DNA of 51,584 bases from a virus. The notes beneath the pieces are model-generated. The model saw nothing but the letters and a program-made list of their open reading frames with translations, did not search any database and was not told where the DNA came from. The position numbers were made by a program, and so were the translations under genes. Below, one piece after another: positions 1 to 8,301 of the stretch. The stretch's first letter is position 1, and each line of letters opens with the position of its first letter. The stretch covers positions 1 through 51,584 of IMG/VR virus record IMGVR_UViG_3300050021_000090, one strand, 5' to 3'.

Positions 1-134
1 ATTCGGCACGGTATGAAGGTGAGCGAATGGCAAAGATCGAAGTTGAAGATGTGCTGAAGTATTGCAAAAGTCAGATACTGCGAGAGGAGGTCGAACGAGA
101 CAAGCGGGATAAGCGACCGTTCGCCGCATCAAGG
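1..134. repeat. Terminal direct repeat (copy 1), circular overlap
   Basis: Bases 1-134 are the same as 51451-51584 except at position 115 (G here, A at 51565). The overlap cuts through a small gene in the middle of the head operon. This is what is expected when a circular or circularly permuted genome is written out linearly. The mismatch changes Arg to Gln in the 60-residue protein and points to strain variation or a sequencing error. Confidence 0.9.
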
Positions 135-209
135 GAACAAGATGCGCGGGCCGCGATTGATGCCTACGAATCGGTGATCCGATTCCTGACCGGAGGCAAT
201 CACGTATGA
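27..209 (+). CDS. Small conserved-context hypothetical protein (60 aa)
   Basis: This is a charged, probably helical protein of 60 residues starting MAKIEVEDVL. The start codon follows an SD-like GAAGGTGAG. Its upstream neighbour across the circular junction is the 55-residue gene at 51299-51466 and its stop overlaps the next start (ATGA). It lies between the portal and the prohead protease, so a role in head assembly or packaging is possible. No family is recognised. Confidence 0.65.
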   Translation: MAKIEVEDVLKYCKSQILREEVERDKRDKRPFAASREQDARAAIDAYESVIRFLTGGNHV

Positions 210-301
210 ACCAATGGGCGACCGTATTCTTGACCGAGATAGTAGCAATCATAATCGGCGTGTATATCGCCGCTGTTCTTTATGCGAGGTTCCCGGGATG
301 A
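206..301 (+). CDS. 31-residue single-pass membrane peptide
   Basis: ATG at 206 overlaps the previous stop (ATGA) and is preceded by CGGAGG 9 bases upstream. The peptide begins MNQWATVFLTEIVAII and is almost entirely one hydrophobic helix ending in YARFPG. Its stop overlaps the next start at 298. The good SD and the overlaps at both ends argue that it is real. Function is unknown; tiny membrane peptides in viral operons are sometimes holin-like or anchors. Confidence 0.55.
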   Translation: MNQWATVFLTEIVAIIIGVYIAAVLYARFPG

Positions 302-693
302 GTTTCTTATCACGTCGCAAGCAGTTCAAAGGGATAGGTAGCCAACCGAGAACCGTGGCGTGGACACAGGCGGCAGCCGACTTCCATAATGCACACGATA
401 CTTGCGAGATGTGCGGGTCAAAGGAAGGTTCGCTTAATGTTCCTGATGCCAAGTTGGACGGCGCAACCGGAGATCAGTGTCAACTCGAGGCACACGATGT
501 TCTACCGTACCACAAACTCACAACGGCACAACAGAACGACTATGACTTCATCTTGGCGAACTTCATAATGCTGCATCATTTTGAACACCACAGGTTTGCT
601 CATGGTTGCGATCCCGAGTGCTGGCATTATAACCCGAACATACGGCAACTCGCCGCACTGATGCTTGCGGCACGATCGAGTTGTGTTGAGTAG
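298..693 (+). CDS. HNH-like nuclease, head/packaging region
   Basis: The 131-residue protein has a CxxC pair (CEMCGSKEG), then LEAHDVLPYH, a later asparagine, and a His-rich LHHFEHH segment, with further Cys/His residues near the C-terminus (CDPECWH). This is the layout of a zinc-supported HNH nuclease. HNH proteins beside terminase and portal genes assist DNA packaging in HK97-like phages, so that role is inferred here. An ATG at 214 is in frame, but 298 is preferred because it overlaps the upstream stop and has GAGG in front. The 214 start would swallow the membrane peptide gene. Confidence 0.7.
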   Translation: MSFLSRRKQFKGIGSQPRTVAWTQAAADFHNAHDTCEMCGSKEGSLNVPDAKLDGATGDQCQLEAHDVLPYHKLTTAQQNDYDFILANFIMLHHFEHHRFAHGCDPECWHYNPNIRQLAALMLAARSSCVE

Positions 694-701
694 GTGATTG
701 A

Positions 702-1445
702 ATGACACTCGCAAAGGATGTTAAACACGGCAAAAAGATCTACAAGATCTACAAGATCGACGACGTTAAACCACTCGGCGACATCAACGACGACAACGGG
801 CCGATCACGTTCACTATAACAACGGACGTCCGCGACAGGGATCGTGACATCGTTGATCCTGCCGGAGTTATGGTCGAGAACTTCACCACAAACCCGGTGA
901 TGCAATGGGCGCACAACTACGACGAGATGCCTGTCGGCAAATCTGTATCGCTGGTAGCGACCAAGATCAAGGCAATCAAGGACGGCGCAACAGTTGAACA
1001 GAACGCGATACAGGCAAAGGTCGTATTCCAACCTGATACCAATTACCACGAATCTTATGCAGGCATTCGCGGGTCAATGATTCGTCGAATGTATCTGACA
1101 GGATTCCTCAATGCCGTCTCAATAGGCTTTGATCCTATGGAATGGGAGGACATCGAGGAAAAGGACGAAGGCAAGAGCGCCATTATCGCATTTAACGACG
1201 GAACAAGGTTTACAAAGTGGGATCTATTAGAGTTCTCCGCAGTTCCGGTACCTGCGAACCCGCAAGCATTGATTGACAGGTCAAAGTCGTTCGGTTATGA
1301 CGAAGCCAAGTCTATGCTCAAGGCGTGGACACCGGAAGCAATCAAGTTCTGTACGGGCGATGATTGCCCCCTCAAGGAATCGAAGTGCGCTCACATCACC
1401 GAGATCACGGAGCGGATTCGGGAACGTGAGGAGGCAAAGACATGA
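702..1445 (+). CDS. Prohead maturation protease (HK97/U35 family)
   Basis: The 247-residue protein carries the family signatures: the histidine block WAHNYDEMPVGKS (His about 71), the serine block NAVSIGFDP (Ser about 140), and the acidic block LLEFSAVPVPANPQA (Glu about 177). It would cut the scaffold and capsid N-terminal regions inside the prohead. It sits just upstream of the scaffold and capsid genes, as expected. The C-terminal tail has Cys/His residues (CTGDDCPLKESKCAH) that could bind a metal, which is unusual for this family. Its stop overlaps the next start. Confidence 0.9.
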   Translation: MTLAKDVKHGKKIYKIYKIDDVKPLGDINDDNGPITFTITTDVRDRDRDIVDPAGVMVENFTTNPVMQWAHNYDEMPVGKSVSLVATKIKAIKDGATVEQNAIQAKVVFQPDTNYHESYAGIRGSMIRRMYLTGFLNAVSIGFDPMEWEDIEEKDEGKSAIIAFNDGTRFTKWDLLEFSAVPVPANPQALIDRSKSFGYDEAKSMLKAWTPEAIKFCTGDDCPLKESKCAHITEITERIREREEAKT

Positions 1446-2245
1446 CAATCACGGACACTGACAAGAGTGATTTACAAACCGCAATCAACAAGGAGAGTTT
1501 GTCGGATCTGTCAGCATATCACCGGCGCTTGCATCAATTTGCAGCGCAAGGCAATTTGATGACAGGTTTTACACAGGCCGATATGAATTGGCTTCACTCT
1601 CGAGTTGAAACGGCGATGTGTGCGTGGCACAAGAAGGACGACCCGCCGACTAAATGCGCCGATCCTTCTCCTCTAGAATGGAAAAAAGGATTCGGCGGAA
1701 CGGAGGCAAGTATGAGCGAACAAGAAACGAAAGTATATGAGGATAAGATCGCCGGACTCGAGGCGACGATCGCCGAACTTAAAGCAGGGCGCGTCCTGAG
1801 TGCGGCGAACGAAGGCGATCTTAGGGACGCAGTAGCGGCACACAACTCCGGCGTCAAATTGACGAACGGGGTATTGAACCAAGTGACAGGTACACCCGGA
1901 CCGGGCGGGCCGGGATCGAAACCAAATCAAGGCGACAATCCTGCGCCGAATCCCGACGCGGGAGATGCGACACCGGCATCAGGCACGAACGCGGCGTCGC
2001 CCGATGAAACAAAGGGCGAGATTGCTACTGTCCCCGCAGTAGTGACAGAGAACACGGAACCGATTGTCGTCGAGACTGATAAAGGGGAATCTGATGATGA
2101 CATTATAGTCGTCGATGAGGATGAGTTGCGGGCCGTTCTACAAGGCGAGGGCGGCGAAGTAAAAGACGAATCTGACGACGAGATTGTTGTTGTTGACGAG
2201 GACGAACTACGAGCAGTCCTTGAAGGCAACGGCGCGGAGGCATAA
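1442..2245 (+). CDS. Putative capsid scaffolding protein (267 aa)
   Basis: The protein is acidic. It has an N-terminal helical domain (1-90), a coiled-coil (about 91-125) containing the GRVLSAANE motif seen in scaffold-like extensions of prohead proteases, a Gly/Pro/Asp-rich linker, and a C-terminal near-duplicate of VVDEDELRAVL (two copies about 24 residues apart). Position between protease and capsid genes supports a scaffold role. A second start with a better SD lies inside at 1712, so two products are likely. The function is inferred from position and composition. Confidence 0.7.
   Translation: MTITDTDKSDLQTAINKESLSDLSAYHRRLHQFAAQGNLMTGFTQADMNWLHSRVETAMCAWHKKDDPPTKCADPSPLEWKKGFGGTEASMSEQETKVYEDKIAGLEATIAELKAGRVLSAANEGDLRDAVAAHNSGVKLTNGVLNQVTGTPGPGGPGSKPNQGDNPAPNPDAGDATPASGTNAASPDETKGEIATVPAVVTENTEPIVVETDKGESDDDIIVVDEDELRAVLQGEGGEVKDESDDEIVVVDEDELRAVLEGNGAEA
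1712..2245 (+). CDS. Nested in-frame scaffold product (internal start)
   Basis: Within the scaffold gene, GGAGG at 1702-1706 stands 5 bases before an in-frame ATG at 1712. This would give a 177-residue product consisting of the coiled-coil, linker and duplicated acidic tail without the N-terminal domain. The arrangement parallels lambda C/Nu3, where scaffold is made from an internal start. That comparison is inference; the SD and ATG are directly visible. Confidence 0.5.
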   Translation: MSEQETKVYEDKIAGLEATIAELKAGRVLSAANEGDLRDAVAAHNSGVKLTNGVLNQVTGTPGPGGPGSKPNQGDNPAPNPDAGDATPASGTNAASPDETKGEIATVPAVVTENTEPIVVETDKGESDDDIIVVDEDELRAVLQGEGGEVKDESDDEIVVVDEDELRAVLEGNGAEA

Positions 2246-2246
2246 C

Positions 2247-3500
2247 ATGGGCGAAATACGAATGACTCGTTCTCAGTTGAACGATCTCATGGGCAAAGAT
2301 GGGATCAAACGAGAGACGAAGTACACACGGCAACAGCTTCAAGATATGTTCTTGAAGCGAACTGGACAAACAAAAGACGAACTCAAGGGTCAAACCCATG
2401 AGGCAATTGACCGACAGAACCTTGCGATCCGCACGGCACTCGCAGGCGAGGAACAGTATGCGGAAGCAAACAAGTTTGAAAAGGTCGATCCACTTGGCGG
2501 ACTTATAATCGCATACGCGAACGCCAAGGGTAACGTCAGGGATGCTCACTTTTGGGCGCAGCGGAAGTTTGGTGACAAATCCAAGATCACCAAGGCGCTC
2601 GAGGTTGCCATTCCAACCGCAGGCGGCATGATGGTTCCCGAGATACTCTCGGACGAAGTGATTGAACTCTTGCTTGCCGCGACGGTCATGCGATCAATGG
2701 GATGCACGATCATGCCTCTTGTCAACGGACAACTGAGCATCACACGGCAAACCGGCGGCGCAACGGCAGCGTATCTCAGCGAAGGCGGGAACATCACCTA
2801 CTCGCAGCTACAAGTCGGACAGATTAACCTACAAGGTCACAAACTCGGAGCAATCACGGCGATCTCAACTGATCTCCTTGACTTCTCACAACCGAACGTT
2901 GACCAAATGGTTCGCAACGACATCGTAAAACAAATGGCATTGAGAGAAGATCTTGCATTCATCGAAGGTAACGGCGCACTCGCCACACCTGTCGGAATGC
3001 GGAATCAGATGACTGCGGCAAATGCAATCGCAATGACCGCAACTCCATCGGCAGTAACGGCAACAACCGACGCCGCGAGAATGGAGACAGTTCTCGACAA
3101 CGCCAACGTACCCAACACAAAGCGAGGTTGGATAATGCGGCCGTCAAACAAGAACTGGCTCGCACAAGTGAGGGAAGCAACAGGCATGCTCGCGTTCCCA
3201 ACAGTACAGGCGAACAACACATTTTGGGGACACCCAATCGCAACCACGACTCAACTGAGCATGGACGCACCGACAACGAACTACATCTATCTTGCCGAGT
3301 TCCCCGAGATGATTATCGGCGATGCCATGACGATGAGAATCGACGCTTCGACCGAGGCCGCTTACGATATGAGCGGAACCTTACTCTCGCCATTCAGCAG
3401 AGACGAGGCAGTTATTCGTGCGATTCAAATGCACGACTTCGGAATGCGACATCCCGCATCCGCCGCTGCATTAACCGGCGTGACATGGGGCAACGTCTAA
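2247..3500 (+). CDS. Major capsid protein, HK97 fold
   Basis: This 417-residue protein has a helical charged N-terminal region (about 1-105, typical of a cleavable delta domain), then the HK97-type core with GGMMVPEILSDEVIELL, TRQTGGATAAYLSEGG, and LREDLAFIEGNG. ATG 2247 is chosen over an in-frame upstream start because GGAGG (2237-2241) is correctly spaced and the earlier start would overlap the scaffold. It forms the icosahedral shell. The protease immediately upstream suggests that the N-terminal region is removed during maturation. Confidence 0.93.
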   Translation: MGEIRMTRSQLNDLMGKDGIKRETKYTRQQLQDMFLKRTGQTKDELKGQTHEAIDRQNLAIRTALAGEEQYAEANKFEKVDPLGGLIIAYANAKGNVRDAHFWAQRKFGDKSKITKALEVAIPTAGGMMVPEILSDEVIELLLAATVMRSMGCTIMPLVNGQLSITRQTGGATAAYLSEGGNITYSQLQVGQINLQGHKLGAITAISTDLLDFSQPNVDQMVRNDIVKQMALREDLAFIEGNGALATPVGMRNQMTAANAIAMTATPSAVTATTDAARMETVLDNANVPNTKRGWIMRPSNKNWLAQVREATGMLAFPTVQANNTFWGHPIATTTQLSMDAPTTNYIYLAEFPEMIIGDAMTMRIDASTEAAYDMSGTLLSPFSRDEAVIRAIQMHDFGMRHPASAAALTGVTWGNV

Positions 3501-3531
3501 TCGAATGGCGTTATCAAACGGAGGAAGTAAC

Positions 3532-4059
3532 ATGGCATGGAAAAGTGGAATGATTGGACAGGCGAGGATCAAGCAGCCCGAGAGCGGCCCGGTGACACTC
3601 ACCGCGTCCGGCGCCGGTTCAACGATCACCTCAACACCGACGGCATACGCAATCGGAACCAACAAGGCGTTTAACGCAGTCAGGGCGATATTCCCGTTCA
3701 TTAAAACGGGAGGCGGCGGCGCGGTTGCAGTTCAACTCGAGTTGCAGTCCGACAGCGGGACATCGAACGCATATCAGAGTGTCTCGTTGCCTTCGTATGT
3801 TGCAGGCACGGCGAACGCTCCAACGATCACGCCTGTCGGCACGGATGCGGCACATGGATACGTCGCCACGACAGGGCCGGGTGTTGTTGAAGCAATGTGG
3901 GATCTTGACAATGTCAAGGTCAACGCGAACCTCAAGATAAAGATCTCGGCAACGTTCGTCGCCGCGTCAGTTGATGCAGTGGTCGGAACACCTTTGCTCG
4001 AGTTCTTCAACGCTCGAGAGGAACCACCTACGTCGACAACCGAGGCAACGTCAGCATAA
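3532..4059 (+). CDS. Putative head decoration or minor structural protein
   Basis: The 175-residue protein follows the capsid gene directly. It is Gly/Ala/Thr/Val-rich and predicted to be mostly beta strand, with no cysteines. The start at 3532 has GGAGG 7 bases upstream; an in-frame ATG at 3505 lacks an SD. Place and composition fit a capsid cement or head-fibre protein, but no family motif is recognised. A hairpin terminator follows immediately, so this gene closes the head transcription unit. Confidence 0.6.
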   Translation: MAWKSGMIGQARIKQPESGPVTLTASGAGSTITSTPTAYAIGTNKAFNAVRAIFPFIKTGGGGAVAVQLELQSDSGTSNAYQSVSLPSYVAGTANAPTITPVGTDAAHGYVATTGPGVVEAMWDLDNVKVNANLKIKISATFVAASVDAVVGTPLLEFFNAREEPPTSTTEATSA

Positions 4060-4086
4060 GGGGACAATAGTCCCCGCTCCTTTTTT
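4060..4086 (+). terminator. Hairpin plus T-tract terminator after head genes
   Basis: The stem GGGGAC/GTCCCC (4060-4065 with 4070-4075) has an AATA loop and is followed by GCTCC and six Ts. A very similar element (GAGGGAC-AATAAAA-GTCCCTC plus eight Ts) occurs after the histone-like gene at 44364. T-rich stretches alone can end archaeal transcripts; the hairpin could add RNA stability. Confidence 0.7.
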
Positions 4087-4100
4087 AAAAGGAGGTCAAA

Positions 4101-4340
4101 ATGCAATTAGTCAGATTTCTAAAGGAATATAACGGTCACACAAGCGGCTCGTATCAATGGTACGACGAAGTTATGGCGGGCAACTTGATTAAAGGCGGCA
4201 CAGCGGTCGACGCAACCAAAGAATACCTCAAGGCAGTTAATCCAATGAAAGAAGAGGAAGTCGAGGAAGTAAAGGCAATGAAGGCAGTTGACGCACCAAA
4301 GAAAAACAAAATGGTTCGTTCACCTGTTAAAAAGAAGTGA
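4101..4340 (+). CDS. Small charged protein, capsid-proximal (79 aa)
   Basis: An AAAGGAGG lies just before the ATG. The N-terminal half (MQLVRFLKEYNGHTSGSYQ) looks globular. The C-terminal half is low-complexity Glu/Val then Lys-rich (KKNKMVRSPVKKK). Small proteins of this layout occur next to capsid genes in other tailed viruses, but no function is assigned. It is the first gene after the head terminator and may have its own promoter, which I could not identify. Confidence 0.6.
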   Translation: MQLVRFLKEYNGHTSGSYQWYDEVMAGNLIKGGTAVDATKEYLKAVNPMKEEEVEEVKAMKAVDAPKKNKMVRSPVKKK

Positions 4341-4346
4341 TGCGTC

Positions 4347-4604
4347 ATGCCCGGAACTTCATCACGAACAACACTCGGGCCGAATTGCGTCGACACGGAA
4401 CAGATCTTTGACGGCGCGGTAACTGCCCCGAAGTTAGATCCAAGTATAGTCGGCGTTCTCCCGTTGATAGTAACAACGGCACAGCGAAAGGCGCTCACAC
4501 CGACGACAGGGCAACAGGTCTACGACACGACGCTTAATCAGCCAGTTTGGTATAACGGCACGGCATGGACTGACGCAACCGGAACGCCACTCGTCGGGGG
4601 ATAA
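4347..4604 (+). CDS. Tail-fibre-like short structural protein (85 aa)
   Basis: The sequence ends with VYDTTLNQPVWYNGTAWTDATG. The YNGTAWTDATG motif is common at the ends of phage tail-fibre and virion-surface domains. The N-terminal part resembles a fibre shaft repeat (DGAVTAPKL). It starts the adhesion cassette. The stop overlaps the next start by one base. Confidence 0.6.
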   Translation: MPGTSSRTTLGPNCVDTEQIFDGAVTAPKLDPSIVGVLPLIVTTAQRKALTPTTGQQVYDTTLNQPVWYNGTAWTDATGTPLVGG

Positions 4605-4882
4605 TGCCCGAGACTCAGTATATCAAACCGCAAGAACGCGGCGGCATTGGATATGAGTATGAGGTATTTGACCCAAAGGTCATCATTAAAAACAATACTC
4701 ACCCATTCCCGCATGAGTACCACAATTGCTCAACGTGCAAGCGTTCAAGTTGTCAAACAACGCAGCCGCGAGGAGTACAATCGTGGTGCGGGTTTAAGAT
4801 GAAGTGGCAAATGGAGCGCAAGGATCTATTTGACAACGGTTGTCCGGCACACCTTCGCAAGATCCCAAGGGCGGACATCTAA
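4604..4882 (+). CDS. Cys/His-rich small protein (92 aa)
   Basis: The protein has NCSTCKRSSC, later WCGF and GCPAHL, giving five to six cysteines with neighbouring histidines, consistent with one zinc site. There is no signal peptide or membrane segment. It is translationally coupled to the gene before it (TAATG). Function is unknown; a zinc-stabilised virion or assembly protein is possible. Confidence 0.6.
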   Translation: MPETQYIKPQERGGIGYEYEVFDPKVIIKNNTHPFPHEYHNCSTCKRSSCQTTQPRGVQSWCGFKMKWQMERKDLFDNGCPAHLRKIPRADI

Positions 4883-4896
4883 AAGGAGAAATTAAC

Positions 4897-5373
4897 ATGG
4901 TTGGAACTATGTATGAAGGCGGGCCGCTGAGAATGGTCGGACATCCGACGGAGCGAATCAATTGGCTCACGGACACGATCAAACTCGCACTCGCTAAATC
5001 ATCAACGAACTCGCCGACGTATGTCCCGAGTAACGAGACTGAGACCAGTTATACCACGATCGCGGCGGCAATGGAGACGACCAACGGCGCGGGCGCAGGT
5101 TACACGGCAGGCGGACAAGCGGTCGCAACGCCAACACTCGGGATGATAACGGATTCTGATGACGGGTTACGCTATCTCAAATACAACGGGACAGCACCGG
5201 CCCCGTGGACATCATCGACGTTTGTGACTGAGGGCGGCGTGGTCTACGACTTCACGGCGACAAACAAGCCGCTGATATGTTATCTTGACTTCGGAGTTGA
5301 GAAAGACGTCACTGCCGGAACTCTGACGGTTGTATTCGATGCGAATGGAATCTGTCGACTGAAAGTAGTTTAA
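4897..5373 (+). CDS. Putative virion structural protein, GYTAGGQAV family
   Basis: The 158-residue protein contains NWLTDTIKLALAKSS, a GYTAGGQAV motif, and a C-terminal YLDFGVEKDVTAGTL segment. A paralogue lies at 9692-10198 (GYTSGGQAV ... YQDLGVNSVT). This pattern is common in phage structural proteins that build a beta-rich ring or fibre subunit. ATG 4897 is selected because AAAAGGAGA precedes it. Both copies sit beside presumed receptor-binding genes. Confidence 0.65.
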   Translation: MVGTMYEGGPLRMVGHPTERINWLTDTIKLALAKSSTNSPTYVPSNETETSYTTIAAAMETTNGAGAGYTAGGQAVATPTLGMITDSDDGLRYLKYNGTAPAPWTSSTFVTEGGVVYDFTATNKPLICYLDFGVEKDVTAGTLTVVFDANGICRLKVV

Positions 5374-5388
5374 TCGGAGATACGAATC

Positions 5389-7320
5389 GTGGCTCTTGCT
5401 ATTTACTACACGTTCGCAGCGGACTCGGAGACCATAACAAACTATGGCAGCGGCGGCCCGAGTGGCAACGGTGGAGCAAATTTCTCCGGTTGGCACGCGA
5501 CCAACGCCAACGGTGCGCCTTATCCTTATTACGGGCCGTTCTCAGCGGGCGGCGACGCGATTGTAGTTGCGAGCACCGACTACAACACCGCAGGCACGGG
5601 CGCATTCGTTCACTCTTGGGAGATCGGCTTCTACTATAATGGCGCAGGTGTCAACGGAACAATCTCCAAGATCTACGACAAGGCATGGGGCGCATACTCG
5701 ATCTATATCCAAAACGGGTATATCCTATTCCTCCGTGCTGGCGCGTCCGCCGGGTCATCGGTCTATTGGTCATCGAACCGGGCGCTCACCGCGGGCAAGA
5801 CCTACTACATCCAAGTTTCGGTAAACATCCCCGCGAATCCGCAGTCGTGCGCCGCTAGTAACGTGAGCATTTGGGTTGGGGCGACTCCATCGGGCGGCAC
5901 GCCTGTCGCACCAACGGCCACGTCGGTCGCAATGACAAAGAACTGCTCCGATTCATCGTGGCATAACACCGACTCCGGGTATCAGGCAGCGATTGGCAAC
6001 TGTTCCGCAGGATGCACGAATTACAACATAAACTTTGATTTGATTGTGTACCGCGAGTACAGCGCCGAGGCTAAGAATTGGGCGTCGTTCTCGGACTTCG
6101 CAGCGGATTCCGTTCGATGGAATCCTTCGGTCGCAACAACGATCTCGGCCACTCCAAACACACTGACACCAATCCTCGGTCAGATCTACGAAGTCACCGG
6201 CACACTCCAAACAACGGCAGGCGTTAAACTCGCAGGCAAAGCACTCAACGTTTGGTACACGACCGACGAGGAGACATGGCATGCGGAGGTTGGGTATTGC
6301 ACGACCGACGCAAACGGCAATTATTCGTACGAACAAACGGCCATCGCACTCGAGGACGAGTATGTTGTCTTTCCCGGTGACACCGGCCACGGAAGTTCAA
6401 CGAGTACGATCTTTAAGAGTCGTGGACAGAAGATGCCGATGAGTATCACGATGTCCGCGAGCACCACGACTCCGGCGGTCGGCTCACTGTTTGGACTCTC
6501 CGGCGTGTTAAGCGGAATGGGTGTCGGCCTCGACTCGGCAAGCATCAGATTATGGACAGGAACGTCTCAGTCCGGGCCGTGGACTCCGTCAGGTGGGGCG
6601 ATCGCCGCAACGACTGACCCGAGCGGTGAATATACGATTGATGTCACTGCGGTCGCGGGCGTGACGTGGTACGGGGTCAGTTATGACGGCGATGCGACAC
6701 ACCTTACATGCTCATGTTCACCGACTGCAATTGCGATCACAGGCGCGAGTGTTAGTCAAACAGTGAATGCGATCTCTCCTCCCGATATGGCGATAGCAAC
6801 TTTGCCACTCGGGACTGCGGGCGCGTGGATAGCATTGCCAGCGGTCGTGCCTGCAATGGAAGCAACGGCGGGGGCAAACCCGACAATAACGATCGGTTTT
6901 ACCGTCACGACGACCGTCGTGGGAATGGAGATCGATACTGTCATCGTATATTGCGATGTCATGCACCTCTATGAGTTTGTATTCCCGGCAGTTGCGACAG
7001 GCAACGAGTTCACAGCGAGACCGCTGATCGTCAGTCAACTTAGCACGCACGTCAACACTGAGGTCGTCGGCGATTGCGTCGTCGAGACAGAGAACTACAC
7101 AAGCGTGCAACAATCGGAGACGGCGACGACAACTGTTGTCCCGGCGATGGAGGCGGAAGTTTGCGACGCTTACGGCGTGATTGCCTATAATAAAGTCCTC
7201 GACTTTGACGTCGTGGTCATAGATGAGGCCGATGTCGCAACGTATGTGATCGACAGTGAGGATCTCACGGGTATCGTGACCGATTCAATTGATATTGTTG
7301 GGGAGGTAGCAACCGAATGA
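5389..7320 (+). CDS. ConA-like and Ig-like domain adhesion protein (643 aa)
   Basis: The gene starts at GTG 5389 after CGGAGA. Residues about 1-245 form a beta-sandwich resembling concanavalin/LamG domains. Two Ig-like or carboxypeptidase-regulatory-like repeats follow (about 255-350 and 352-455; TTDANGNYSY and TTDPSGEYTI are the matching turns), then a Val/Thr-rich C-terminal region. The N-terminus is related to that of the lectin protein at 24634 (YYTFAADSETITNYG versus LHYLFNQNSATIKNYG). A virion-surface glycan-binding role is inferred. The stop overlaps the next start. Confidence 0.65.
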   Translation: MALAIYYTFAADSETITNYGSGGPSGNGGANFSGWHATNANGAPYPYYGPFSAGGDAIVVASTDYNTAGTGAFVHSWEIGFYYNGAGVNGTISKIYDKAWGAYSIYIQNGYILFLRAGASAGSSVYWSSNRALTAGKTYYIQVSVNIPANPQSCAASNVSIWVGATPSGGTPVAPTATSVAMTKNCSDSSWHNTDSGYQAAIGNCSAGCTNYNINFDLIVYREYSAEAKNWASFSDFAADSVRWNPSVATTISATPNTLTPILGQIYEVTGTLQTTAGVKLAGKALNVWYTTDEETWHAEVGYCTTDANGNYSYEQTAIALEDEYVVFPGDTGHGSSTSTIFKSRGQKMPMSITMSASTTTPAVGSLFGLSGVLSGMGVGLDSASIRLWTGTSQSGPWTPSGGAIAATTDPSGEYTIDVTAVAGVTWYGVSYDGDATHLTCSCSPTAIAITGASVSQTVNAISPPDMAIATLPLGTAGAWIALPAVVPAMEATAGANPTITIGFTVTTTVVGMEIDTVIVYCDVMHLYEFVFPAVATGNEFTARPLIVSQLSTHVNTEVVGDCVVETENYTSVQQSETATTTVVPAMEAEVCDAYGVIAYNKVLDFDVVVIDEADVATYVIDSEDLTGIVTDSIDIVGEVATE

Positions 7321-7748
7321 GCATAGGCTATAAAGTGACGGAAGTGGACAGCGGCGGCTTACCAATTACAACGCCGATGGCCGCAACGCCGACCGGCGTG
7401 GATATTAACATCGATGAGCGGGCATCGCTGACGGTGAACATCCATTTGTTCACACCTGCCGGAGATCCCCGAGACATCACTGATTATGATATTACGTGGA
7501 ATGCCACGTTCAACGGGGACATACTGATACCTAAAAGCACCGATGCCGGGAACATCACTCTCGCCGACCCGGTCAACGGGATAATCAACACGTTCAGCAT
7601 ATCATTCTTACCGACTGACACGCCGTTGCCGGACACTAAGACGATCGGCGTGCCGATCATCTATGACCACGAAGGACGACTGACGTATACAAGTCAGTCA
7701 TGGATTGGGATACGAGGGCGGTTGTTTATCATGCCGTCACAAACATAG
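7317..7748 (+). CDS. BppU-like beta-sandwich structural protein (143 aa)
   Basis: The sequence PRDITDYDITWNATFNGD and later FSISFLPTDT match the general look of the N-terminal domain of baseplate upper protein BppU, an Ig-like attachment domain for receptor-binding proteins. A similar domain forms the C-terminal part of 11817-12893 (ARDISTATFNFTAYHN). It overlaps the preceding gene by four bases. Assignment is by pattern only. Confidence 0.5.
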   Translation: MSIGYKVTEVDSGGLPITTPMAATPTGVDINIDERASLTVNIHLFTPAGDPRDITDYDITWNATFNGDILIPKSTDAGNITLADPVNGIINTFSISFLPTDTPLPDTKTIGVPIIYDHEGRLTYTSQSWIGIRGRLFIMPSQT

Positions 7749-7761
7749 GAGGAATAAAAAG

Positions 7762-8301
7762 ATGACAGGGAATCCGGGAGACGCAGGGTATGATCCAAAC
7801 ACTCAAGGAGTGCCAGTTAATATCGTAGCGGGCGGCAGCGGCGGCGGCAGCGGCGGCGCGGTGTCACTCTTGTCAACTGATCCGGGCCTCGTCGCTCTTG
7901 CAAATACAATCACAGCCGCAGTAGTCGCAATTCCGGGCTTTAACGGTAGCGTAACGGACGCAGTACTTGAAGCCACGGTAGACCAGCTTGCTCATTTCAT
8001 AGCGGTTGCTCAAGTAGGGTCAACAACGGTTTACAGTGGTCAAATTGGTTCCGTAGCCGCATACGGGTCAGCTACAACAAACGGTGCGGCGATGACGACA
8101 CAAACATGTTCAGAGGTAACAATCCAAGCACCGGTGGCAAACACAGTCACGGTTCTTTTTGGCACCTCGCCATCAACATGCTATATGGAATTAGTGGCGG
8201 GACGCGATTATACGATTGCCGTTTCAAACGTTAACAAGATTTTCATTAAGAGTTCAACTTCAGACACGACTCCAATGGTGAATTGGATTGCGAGGGCATA
8301 A
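7762..8301 (+). CDS. Structural protein with Gly/Ser linker (179 aa)
   Basis: An N-terminal extension (about 1-30) ends in a flexible GGSGGGSGG linker. It is followed by a helical piece and a beta-rich C-terminal domain (about 100-179). ATG 7762 has TAGGAGGA upstream; an in-frame ATG at 7705 would overlap the previous gene and lacks an SD. It probably belongs to the virion-surface cassette. No family recognised. Confidence 0.6.
   Translation: MTGNPGDAGYDPNTQGVPVNIVAGGSGGGSGGAVSLLSTDPGLVALANTITAAVVAIPGFNGSVTDAVLEATVDQLAHFIAVAQVGSTTVYSGQIGSVAAYGSATTNGAAMTTQTCSEVTIQAPVANTVTVLFGTSPSTCYMELVAGRDYTIAVSNVNKIFIKSSTSDTTPMVNWIARA

Noticed and set aside
627-1049. 140-codon minus-strand frame opposite the prohead protease
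   Set aside because: Protease signatures on the + strand are clear and the antisense frame shows no motif or SD.
2103-2549. 148-codon minus-strand frame across scaffold and capsid genes
   Set aside because: Opposite to two strongly supported genes; composition is that of an antisense shadow.
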